A model generated the notes under the pieces. It was not told the DNA's origin and did not search any database. It saw only the letters and a program-made list of their open reading frames with translations. Source: Hydractinia symbiolongicarpus (lineage: Eukaryota; Cnidaria; Hydrozoa; Anthoathecata; Hydractiniidae). Taken from it: 64,000 nt of DNA. Made by a program: the position numbers and the translations under genes. Below, in pieces: positions 25,601 through 36,226 of this stretch. How positions within the stretch are numbered: the stretch's first letter is position 1; the number at the start of each line of letters is the position of its first letter. The stretch spans positions 25,584,501-25,648,500 of the forward strand of contig NC_079886.1 of the NCBI RefSeq assembly GCF_029227915.1, given 5' to 3'.

Positions 25601-28600
25601 AATATCACAGTCCAAAATCAGTTCAATTAAGTCGCACAGTCAATCGTTTCACTCTTAAAAGCGATGCAACCTAGTGATATCAGAAAAAATATCGCTAAGT
25701 ACATGTTGGTACGAAAATGTGACCAACTGTTGTAACTCAAACGGGCTCACACCGTTAGAAAGTCAATGGAATGTAGTTTTTGACACTGTCTCAATTTCTT
25801 CAGCGTGCGATAACGCCTAGGATTGGACCCACAGTAAAAATGACTTATTTATCTACATTATTAAATGAAGGGCTACCACAGCGCCCAGTTTTACCGCTGA
25901 GTCCTGGCAATCATGCCAATTTAAGAAGAATATTATTTCATGGAGTCCAATTGTCTCATTCATCACATTTGTAATATCACAGTGCAAAATCATTTCAATT
26001 AAGTCCCACAGTCAATCGTTTCACTGTTAAAAGCGATGCAACCTAGTAATATCAGAAAAATATCGCTAAATACATGTTTGTACGAATATGTGACGCAACC
26101 GTTGTAACTGAAACGGACTGATACCGTTAGAAAGTCAATGAAATGTAGTTTTTGAAACTGTCTCACTTTCTTCAGCGTGCGATAACGGCTAGGATTGGTC
26201 CCACAGTAAAAAATGACTAGTATATCTACATTTTTAAATGAAGCGCTACCACAGCGCCCAGTTTTACCGCTGAGTTCCGGCAATCATGCCAATTTAAGAA
26301 GAATAATATTTCATGGAGTCCAATTGTCTCATTCATCACATTTGTAATATCACAGTCCAAAATCAGTTCAATTAAGTCGCACAGTCAATCGTTTCACTGT
26401 TAAAAGCGATGCAACCTAGTGATATCAGAAAAAATATCGCTAAGTACATGTTGGTACGAAAATGTGACCAACTGTTGTAACTCAAACGGGCTCACACCGT
26501 TAGAAAGTCAATGGAATGTAGTTTTTGACACTGTCTCAATTTCCTCAGCGTGCGATAACGCCTAGGATTGGACCCACAGTAAAAATGACTTATTTATCTA
26601 CATTATTAAATGAAACGATACCACAGCGCCCAGTGTAATCGCTAAGTTCCGTCAATCATGCCAATTTAAGAAGAATGTTATTGCATGGAGTCCAATTTTC
26701 TCAATTATCACATTTATAATGTTAAAGTCCAAAATTAGTATAAGTATGTCCCACAGTCAATCGTTTCACTGTTAAAAGCGATGCAACATAGTAATATCAG
26801 AAAAATATCGCTAAATACATGTTTGTACGAATATGTGACGCAACTGTTGCAACTGAAACGGACTGATACCGTTAGAAAGTCAATGAAATGTAGTTTTTGA
26901 AACTGTCTCACTTTCTTCAGCGTGCGATAACGGCTAGGATTGGTCCCACTGTAAAAAATGACTAGTATAACTACATTTTTAAATGAAGCGCTACCACAGC
27001 GCCCAGTGTAATCGCTGAGTACCGGCAATCATTCCAATTTAAGAAGAATGTTATTTCATGGAGTCCAATTGTCTCATTCATCACATTTGTCAAGTCACAG
27101 TCCAAAATCAGTTCAATTAAGTCCCACAATCAAATGTTTCACTGTTAAAAGCGATGCAACCTCGTAATATCAGAAAAATATCGCTAAATACTTGTTGGTA
27201 CGAAAATGTGACCCAAGCGTTGCAACTGAAACGGACTGATACCGTTAGAAAGTCAATGAAATGTAGTTTTTGAAACTGTCTCACTTTCTTCAGCGTGCGA
27301 TAACGGCTAGGATTGGTCCCACAGTAAAAAATGACTAGTATATCTACATTTTTAAATGAAGCGCTACCACAGCGCCCAGTTTTACCGCTGAGTTCCGGCA
27401 ATCATGCCAATTTAAGAAGAATATTATTTCATGGAGTCCAATTGTCTCATTCATCACATTTGTAATATCACAGTCCAAAATCAGTTCAATTAAGTCCCAC
27501 AGTCAATCGTTTCACTGTTAAAAGCGATGCAACCTAGTAATATCAGAAAAATATCGCTAAATACATGTTGGTACGAAAATGTGACCCAACTGTTGTAACT
27601 CAAACGGGCTCACACCGTTAGAAAGTCAATGGAATGTAGTTTTTGACACTGTCTCAATTTCTTCAGCGTGCGATAACGCCTAGGATTGGACCCACAGTAA
27701 AAATGACTTATTTATCTACATTATTAAATGAAACGATACCACAGCGCCCAGTGTAATCGCTAAGTTCCGTCAATCATGCCAATTTAAGAAGAATGTTATT
27801 GCATGGAGTCCAATTGTCTCAATTATCACATTTATAATGTTAAAGTCCAAAATTAGTTCAAGTATGTCCCACAGTCAATCGTTTCACTGTTAAAAGCGAT
27901 GCAACCTAGTAATATCAGAAAAATATCGCTAAATACATGTTTGTACGAATATGTGACGCAACCGTTGTAACTGAAACGGACTGATACCGTTAGAAAGTCA
28001 ATGAAATGTAGTTTTTGAAACTGTCTCACTTTCTTCAGCGTGCGATAACGGCTAGGATTGGTCCCACAGTAAAAAATGACTAGTATATCTACATTTTTAA
28101 ATGAAGCGCTACCACAGCGCCCAGTTTTACCGCTGAGTTCCGGCAATCATGCCAATTTAAGAAGAATAATATTTCATGGAGTCCAATTGTCTCATTCATC
28201 ACATTTGTAATATCACAGTCCAAAATCAGTTCAATTAAGTGGCACAGTCAATCGTTTCACTGTTAAAAGCGATGCAACCTAGTGATATCAGAAAAAATAT
28301 CGCTAAGTACATGTTGGTACGAAAATGTGACCAACTGTTGTAACTCAAACGGGCTCACACCGTTAGAAAGTCAATGGAATGTAGTTTTTGACACTGTCTC
28401 AATTTCCTCAGCGTGCGATAACGCCTAGGATTGGACCCACAGTAAAAATGACTTATTTATCTACATTATTAAATGAAACGATACCACAGCGCCCAGTGTA
28501 ATCGCTAAGTTCCGTCAATCATGCCAATTTAAGAAGAATGTTATTGCATGGAGTCCAATTTTCTCAATTATCACATTTATAATGTTAAAGTCCAAAATTA

Positions 28601-28994
28601 GTATAAGTATGTCCCACAGTCAATCGTTTCACTGTTAAAAGCGATGCAACATAGTAATATCAGAAAAATATCGCTAAATACATGTTTGTACGAATATGTG
28701 ACGCAACTGTTGCAACTGAAACGGACTGATACCGTTAGAAAGTCAATGAAATGTAGTTTTTGAAACTGCCTCACTTTCTTCAGCGTGCGATAACGGCTAG
28801 CATTGGTCCCACAGTAAAAAATGACTAGTATATCTACATTTTTAAATGAAGCGCTACCACAGCGCCCAGTGTAATCGCTGAGTACCGGCAATCATTCCAA
28901 TTTAAGAAGAATGTTATTTCATGGAGTCCAATTGTCTCATTCATCACATTTGTCAAGTCACAGTCCAAAATCAGTTCAATTAAGTCCCACAATC
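22661..28994. repeat. Five-monomer higher-order array, about 1863 bp period
   Basis: Seventeen monomers of 372-373 bp show five recurring subtypes. In order they are: a GACCCAACTG/CGGGCTCACACC type (23034, 24897, 27505); a GTTTGTACG type (23406, 25269, 26014, 27877); a GTGATATCAGAAAAAATATC type (23779, 25642, 26387, 28250); a GCAACATAG type (24151, 26759, 28622); and a CCTCGTAATATC/ACTTGTTGG type (22661, 24524, 27132). The period is 1863 bp (23406 to 25269, 26014 to 27877). In the middle copy two subtypes occur twice, so that 24151 to 26759 spans 2608 bp. Confidence 0.85.
25269..26758. repeat. Internal pair expansion in the five-monomer array
   Basis: The subtype order here is GTTTGTACG (25269), GTGATATC (25642), GTTTGTACG (26014), GTGATATC (26387): one adjacent pair is doubled. 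The monomer at 25642 is chimeric. Near 25860-25870 its 3' part switches to AAGGGCTACCACAG and GAGTCCTGGC, the form found in the monomer at 22661. This places an exchange breakpoint near 25860. Confidence 0.75.
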
Positions 28995-31226
28995 AAATGT
29001 TTCACTGTTAAAAGCGATGCAACCTAGTAATATCAGAAAAATATCGCTAAATACATGTTGGTACGAAAATGTGACCCAAGCGTTGTAACAGAAACGGACT
29101 GATACCGTTAGAAAGTCAATGAAATTTAGTTTTTTAAAATGTCTCAATTTCTTCGGCGAGCGATAGCGGCTAGGATTGGTCCCACAGTAAAAAATGACTT
29201 ATCTATCTACATTTTCAAATGAAGCGCTACCACAGCGCCCAGTGTAATCGCTGAGTTCCGGCAATCATGTCAATTTAAGAAGAATGTTATTTCATGGAGT
29301 ACAATTTTCTCATTCATCACATTTGTAAGGTCACAGTCCAAAACACTTCAATTAAGTCCCACAGTCAATCGTTTCACTGTTAAAAGCGATGCAACCTAAT
29401 AATATCAGAAAAATATCGCTAAATAAATATTGGTACGAAAATGTGACCCAACTGTTGTAACTTAAACGGGCTGCCACCGTTAGAAAGTCAATGAAATGTA
29501 GTTTTTGAAAATGTCTCAACTTGTTCGGCGTGCGATAGCGGCCAGGATTGGTACCCCACCAATAAATGACTTATATGTCTACATTTTAAATGAAGCGCTA
29601 CAACAGCGCCCAGTGTAATCGCTGAGTTCCGTCAATCATGCCAATGTAAGAATAATGTTATTGCATGGAGTCCAATTTTTTCAATTATCAAATTTAAAAA
29701 GTTAAAGTCCAAAATTAGTTCAAGTAAGTCCCACAGTCAATCGTTTCACTGTTAAAAGCGATGCAACGTAGTAATATCAGAAAAACATCGCTAAATACAT
29801 GTTGGTACGAATATGTGACGGAACCGTTGTAACTGAAACGGACTGACACCGTTAGAAAGTCAATGAAATTTAGTTTTTTAAAATGTCTCAATTTCTTCGG
29901 CGAGCGATAGCGGCTAGGATTGGTCCCACAGTAAAAAATGACTTATATATCTACATTTTGAAATGAAGCGCTACCACAGCGCCCAGTGTAATCGCTGAGT
30001 TCCGGCAATCATGCCAATTTAAGAAGAATGTTATTTCATGGAGTACAATTTTCTCATTCATCACATTTGTAAGGTCACAGTCCAAAACACTTCAATTAAG
30101 TCCCACAGTCAATCGTTTCACTGTTGAAAGCGATGCAACCTAGTACTATCAGAAAAATATCGCTAAATAAATATTGGTACGAAAATGTGACCCAACTGTT
30201 GTAACTCAAACGGGCTGCCACCGTTAGAAAGTCAATGAAATGTAGTTTTTGAAAATGTCTCAACTTGTTCGGCGTGCGATAGCGGCCAGGATTGGTACCC
30301 CACCAATAAATGACTTATATGTCTACATTTTAAATGAAGCGCTACAACAGCGCCCAGTGTAATCGCTGAGTTCCGTCAATCATGCCAATGTAAGAATAAT
30401 GTTATTGCATGGAGTCCAATTTTTTCAATTATCAAATTTAAAAAGTTAAAGTCCAAAATTAGTTCAAGTAAGTCCCACAGTCAATCGTTTCACTGTTAAA
30501 AGCGATGCAACGTAGTAATATCAGAAAAACATCGCTAAATACATGTTGGTACGAATATGTGACGGAACCGTTGTAACTGAAACGGACTGACACCGTTAGA
30601 AAGTCAATGAAATTTAGTTTTTTAAAATGTCTCAATTTCTTCGGCGAGCGATAGCGGCTAGGATTGGTCCCACAGTAAAAAATGACTTATATATCTACAT
30701 TTTGAAATGAAGCGCTACCACAGCGCCCAGTGTAATCGCTGAGTTCCGGCAATCATGCCAATTTAAGAAGAATGTTATTTCATGGAGTACAATTTTCTCA
30801 TTCATCACATTTGTAAGGTCACAGTCCAAAACACTTCAATTAAGTCCCACAGTCAATCGTTTCACTGTTGAAAGCGATGCAACCTAGTACTATCAGAAAA
30901 ATATCGCTAAATAAATATTGGTACGAAAATGTGACCCAACTGTTGTAACTCAAACGGGCTGACACCGTTAGAAAGTCAATGAAATGTAGTTTTTGAAAAT
31001 GTCTCAACTTGTTCGGCGTGCGATAGCGGCCAGGATTGGTACCACACCAATAAATGACTTATATGTCTACATTTTAAATGAAGCGCTACAACAGCGCCCA
31101 GTGTAATCGCTGAGTTCCGTCAATCATGCCAATGTAAGAATAATGTTATTGCATGGAGTCCAATTTTTTCAATTATCAAATTTAAAAAGTTAAAGTCCAA
31201 AATTAGTTCAAGTAAGTCCCACAGTC
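28995..31226. repeat. Dimeric higher-order repeat of 744 bp, about three copies
   Basis: Starts at 28995, 29367, 29739, 30111, 30483 and 30855 are all 372 bp apart. Two subtypes alternate: one with AAATAAATATTGG and GGTACC(C/A)CACCAATAAATG (mark at 29551, 30295 and 31039, exactly 744 bp apart), and one with GCAACGTAG, AAAACATCGC and TTTAGTTTTTTAAAATG. The monomer at 28995 is chimeric: its first part belongs to the preceding array and its second part to this dimer. Homogenised dimer sequence spans roughly 29110-31330. Confidence 0.88.
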
Positions 31227-32345
31227 AATCGTTTCACTGTTAAAAGCGATGCAACGTAGTAATATCAGAAAAACATCGCTAAATACATGTTGGTACGAAT
31301 ATGTGACGCAACCGTTGTAACTGAAACGGACTGACACCGTTAGAAAGTCAATAAAATGGAGTTTTTGAAACTGTCTCTATTTCTTCAGCGTGCAATAACG
31401 GCTAGGATTGGTCCTACAGTAAAAATTGACTTATTTATCTGCATTTTTATATGAAGCGCTGCCACAGCGCCCAGTGTAATCGCTGAGTTCTAGCAATCAT
31501 GGCAAATTCAGAACATTGCTATTTCTTGGAGTCCAATTGTCTCATTTATCACACTTATAAAGTTAAAGTCCAAAATCAGTTCAATTAAGTCCCACAGTCA
31601 ATCGTTTCACTATTAAAAGCGATGCAACCTAGTAATATCAGAAAAATATAGCTAAATACATGTTGGTACGAAAATGTGACCCGACTGTTGTAACTCAAAC
31701 GGGCTCACACCGTTAGAAAGTCAATGAAATGTAGTTTTTGAAACTGTCTGTATTTCTTCAGCGTGCGATAACGGCTAGGATTGGTCCCACAGTAAAAAAT
31801 GACTTATTAATTTAAATTTTTAAATAAAGCGCTACCACAGCCTCCAGTGTAATCGGTGAATTTCAACAATCATGCCAATTTAAGAAGAATGTTATTGCAT
31901 GGAGTCCAATTGTCTCAATTATCACATTTATAAAGTTAAAGTCCAAAATCCGTTCAAGTAAGTCCCACAGTCAATCGTTTCACTCTTAAAAGCGATTCAA
32001 CCTAGGAATATCAGAAAAATATCGCTAAATACATGTTGGTTCGAAAATGTGACAAAACCGTTGTAACTGAAACGGTCTGATACCGTTAGAAATTCAATGA
32101 AATGTAGTTTTTGAAACTGTCTGTATTTCTTCAGCATGCAATAACGGCTAGGATTGGTCCTACAGTAAAAAATGACTTTTTTATCTACATTATTAAATGA
32201 AGCGATACCACAGCGCTCAGTGTAATCGCTAAGTTCCGTCAATCATGCCAATTTAAGAAGAATGTTATTGCATGGTGTCCAATTGTCTCAATTATCACAT
32301 TTATAAAGTTAAAGTCCAAAATCAGTTCAAGTAAGTCCCACAGTC
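31227..32345. repeat. Three transition monomers
   Basis: Monomers at 31227, 31600 and 31973 (373 bp each) are mixed subtypes. The first starts as the dimer subtype and continues with AATAAAATGGAG. The third has unusual marks (GTTGGTTCGAAAATGTGACAAAACCG and CATGCAATAACGG) not repeated nearby. No other element is seen. Confidence 0.85.
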
Positions 32346-32513
32346 AATTGTTTCACTGTTATAAGCGATGCAACCTAGTAATATCAGAAAAATATCGCTA
32401 AATACATGTTGGTACGAATATGTGACGCAACCGTTGTAACTGAAACGGACTGATACTGTTAGAAAGTCAATGAAATGTAGTTTGTGAAACTGTCCCTATT
32501 TCTTCAGCGTGCG

Positions 32514-32533
32514 AACCCTAACCCTAACCCTAA
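32514..32533. repeat. Interstitial telomeric tract, (AACCCT)3AA, copy 1
   Basis: A normal monomer reads GCGATAACGGCTAGG at this place. Here 16 bases are inserted between GCGA and TAACGG, producing a perfect 20 bp tract of the TTAGGG telomere repeat (TTAGGG reads on the minus strand). The monomer is accordingly 389 bp instead of 373. The resident TAAC provides microhomology to CCCTAA, as expected for telomerase-assisted or templated repair of a break. Confidence 0.93.
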
Positions 32534-35500
32534 CGGCTAGGATTGGTCCTACAGTAAAAAATGTGTTATTTATCTGCATTTCAAAATGAAACGCTACCAC
32601 AGCGCCCAGTGTAATCGCTAAGTTCTAGCAATCATGTCAAATTCAGAACATTGTTATTTCTTGGAGTCCAATTGTCCTAATTATCACATTTATAAAGTTA
32701 AAATCCAAAATCAGTTCAAGTAAGTCCCACAGTCAATCGTTTCACTGTTAAAAGCGATGCAACCTAGTAATATCAGAAAAATATCGCTAAATACATGTTG
32801 GTACGAATATGTGACGCAACCGTTGTAACAGAAACGGACTGATACTGTTAGAAATTCAATGAAATGTTGTTTTTGAAACTGTCTCAATTTCTTCAGCGTG
32901 CGATAACGGCTAGGATTGGTCCAACAGTAAAAAATGACTTATGTATCTACATTTTTATATGAAGCGCTACCACAGCGCCCAGTGTAATCGCTGAGTACCG
33001 GCAATCATGACAATTAAAGAAGAATGTTATTTCATGGAGTCCAATTGTCTCATTCATCACATTTGTAAGGTCACGGACAAAAATCAGTTCAATTAAGTCC
33101 CACAGTCAATCGTGTCACTGTTAAAAGCCATGCAACCTAGTAATATCAGAAAAATATCGCTAAATACATGTTGGTACGAAAATGTGACCCAACTGTTGTA
33201 ACTTAAACGGGCTGACTCCGTTAGAAAGTCAATGAAATGTAGTTTTTGAAACTGTCTCTATTTCTTAAGCACGCTAACGGCTAGGATTGTTCCCACAGTA
33301 AAAAATGACTTATTTATCTAAATTTGTTAATAAAGCGCTACCACAGGTCCCAGTGTAATCGCTGAGTTCTAGCAATCATGTCAAATTCAGAATAATGTTA
33401 TTTCTTGGAGTCCAATTGTCTCATTTATCACACTTATAAAGTTAAAGTCCAAAATCTGTTCAATTAAGTCCCACAGTCAATCGTTTCACTGTTAAAAGCG
33501 ATGCAATCTAGTAATACCAGAAAAATATCGCTAAATACATGGTGGTACGGACGCAACCGTTGTAACTAAAACGGACTCATACCGTTAGAAAGTCAATGAA
33601 ATGTAGTTTTTGAAACTGTCTGTATTTCTTCAGTGTGCGATAACGGCTAGGATTGGTCCCACAGTAAAAAATGACTTATTAATTTAAATTTTTAAATAAG
33701 GCGCTACCACAGCGTCCAGTGTAATCGGTGAATTCCAACAATCATGTCAAATTAAAAAGAATGTTATTTCTAGGAGTCCAAATGTGTCATTTATTACTTT
33801 TATAAGTTCAGATTCCAAAATCAGTTCAATTAAGTCCCACAGTCAATCGTTTCACTGTTAAAAGCGATGCAACCTAACATTATCAGAAAAATATCGCTAA
33901 ATACATGTTGGTACGAATATGTGACGCAACCGTTGTAACTGAAACGGACTGACACCGTTAGAAAGTCAATAAAATGGCGTTTTTGAAACTGTCTCTATTT
34001 CTTCAGCGTGCAATAACGGGTAGGATTGGTCCTACAGTAAAAAATGACTTATTTATCTGCATTTTTATATGAAGCGCTGCCACAGCGCTCAGTGTAATCG
34101 CTGAGTTCTAGCAATCATGTCAAATTCAGAACATTGCTATTTCTTGGAGTCCAATTGTCTCATTTATCACACTTATAAAGTTAAAGTCCAAAATCAGTTC
34201 AATTAAGTCCCACAGTCAATCGTTTCACTATTAAAAGCAATGCAACCTAGTAATATCAGAAAAATATCGCTAAATACATGTTGGCACGAAAATGTGACCC
34301 AACTGTTGTAACTCAAACGGGCTCACACCGTTAGAAAGTCAATGGAATGTAGTTTTTGAAACTGTCCCTATTTCTTCAGCGTGCGATAACGGCTAGGATT
34401 GGTCCTACAGTAAAAAATGTGTTATTTATCTGCATTTCTAAATGAAACGCTACCACAGCGCCCAGTGTAATCGCTAAGTTCTAGCAATCATGCCAATTTA
34501 AGAAGAATGTTATTGCATGGAGTCCAATTGTTTCAATTATCAAATTTAAAAAGTTAAAGTCCAAAATCAGTTCAAGAAAGTCCCACAGTCAATCGTTTCG
34601 CCGTTAAAAGCGATGCAACCTAATATTATCAGAAAAATATCGCTAAATACATGTTGGTACGAATATGTGACGCAACCGTTGTAACTGAAGCGGACTGATG
34701 CTGTTAGAAAGTCAATGAAATGTAGTTTGTGAAACTGTCCCTGTTTCTTCAGCGTGCGATAACGGCTAGGATTGGTCCCACAGTAAAAAATGACTTATGT
34801 ATCTACATTTTTAAATGAAGCGCTACCACAGCGCCCAGTGTAATCGCTGAGTACCGGCAATCATGACAATTAAAGAAGAATGTTATTGCATGGAGTCCAA
34901 TTGTCTGAACTATCACATTTTTAAAGTTGAAGTCCAAAATCAGTTCAAGTAAGTCCCACAGTCAATCGTTGCACTGTTAAAAGCGATGCAACCTAGTAAT
35001 ATCAGAAAAATATCGCTAAGTACATGTTGGTACGAATATGTGACGCAACCGTTGTAATTAACACGGACTGATACCGTTAGAAAGTCAATGAAACGTAGTT
35101 TTTGAAACTGTCTCTATTTCTTCAGCGTGCGATAACGGCTAAGTTTGGTCCTACAGTAAAAAATGGCTTATTTATCTGCATTTTTAAATGAAGCGCTACC
35201 ACAGCGCCCAGTGTAATCGCTGAGTTCTAGCAATCATGTCAAATTCAGAACATTGTTACTTCTTTGAGTCCAATTGTCTCAATTATCACATTTATAAAGT
35301 TAAAGTCCAAAATCAGTTCAAGTAAGTCCCACAGTCAATCGTTTCACTGTTAAAAGCGATACAACCTAGCAATATCAGAAAAATATCGCTAAGTACATGT
35401 TGGTACGAATATTTGACGCAACCGTTGTAACAGAAACGGAATGATACCGTTAGAAAGCCAATGAAATGTAGTTTTTGAAACTGTCTCTATTTCTTCAGCG

Positions 35501-35830
35501 TCCGATAACGGCTAGGATTGGTCCTACCGTAAAAAATGACATATTTATCTGCATTTTTAAATGAAGCGCTACCACAGCGCCCAGTGTAATCGCTGAGTTC
35601 TAGCAATCATTTCAAATTCAGAACATTGTTACTTCTTGGAGTCCAATTGTCTCAATTATCACATTTATAAAGTTAAAGTCCAAAATCAGTTGAAGTAAGT
35701 CCCACAGTCAATCGTTTCACTGTTAAAAGCGATGCAACCTAGTAATATCAGAAAAATATCGCTAAGTACATGTTGCTACGAATTTGTGACGCAACCGTTG
35801 TAATTGACACGGACTGATACCGTTAGAAAG

Positions 35831-35840
35831 TCAATAACGG
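35831..35840. other. 44 bp internal deletion junction (first of five)
   Basis: The monomer at 35710 is 329 bp. GTCAAT joins directly to AACGG at 35835/35836, removing 44 bases that elsewhere run from GAAATGTAG to GTGCGAT. AT is shared at the two ends, so the junction is a microhomology deletion. The same junction recurs at 39528/39529, 40603/40604, 42051/42052 and 44992/44993 and has spread with the higher-order units. Confidence 0.9.
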
Positions 35841-36206
35841 GTAGGATTGGTCCTACAGTAAAAAATGACTTATTTATCTGCATTTTTAAATGAAGCGCTA
35901 CCACAGCGCCCAGTGTAATCGCTGAGTTCTAGCAATCATGCCAATTTAAGAAGAATGTTATTGCATGGAGTCCAATTGTCTCAATTATCACATTTATAAA
36001 GTTAAAGTCCAAAATCAGTTCACGTAAGTCCCACAGTCAATTGTTTCACTGTTATAAGCGATGCAACCTAGTAATATCAGAAAAATATCGCTAAATACAT
36101 GTTGGTACGAATATGTGACGCAACCGTTGTAACTGAAACGGACTGATACTGTTAGAAAGTCAATGAAATGTAGTTTGTGAAACTGTCCCTATTTCTTCAG
36201 CGTGCG

Positions 36207-36226
36207 AACCCTAACCCTAACCCTAA
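36207..36226. repeat. Interstitial telomeric tract, (AACCCT)3AA, copy 2
   Basis: This tract is identical in sequence, length and flanks to the one at 32514-32533 and lies exactly 3693 bp away, one ten-monomer unit. It therefore came from duplication of the unit and not from a second insertion. Confidence 0.93.

Larger units (their letters stand above)
32346..36038. repeat. Ten-monomer higher-order repeat, copy 1 (3693 bp)
   Basis: Monomers start at 32346, 32735, 33108, 33479, 33845, 34218, 34591, 34964, 35337 and 35710. The unit is defined by unusual members: a 389 bp monomer with a telomeric insertion, a 371 bp monomer (TTCTTAAGCACGCTAACGG), a 366 bp monomer with the 7 bp deletion, a TTTCGCCGTTAAAAG monomer at 34591 and a 329 bp monomer at the end. 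The monomer at 35337 has no counterpart in copy 2. Confidence 0.92.

Noticed and set aside
7367-28891. Minus-strand open frames of 94-104 codons as possible protein genes
   Set aside because: They are copies of the same satellite segment, are interrupted in most monomers, have no recognisable domain, and shift frame at each 373 bp step. No splice or promoter evidence is visible.
32514-32533. True chromosome end
   Set aside because: Only about 3.3 telomere units are present, satellite continues on both sides, and the tract is duplicated with its unit. It is an internal insertion.
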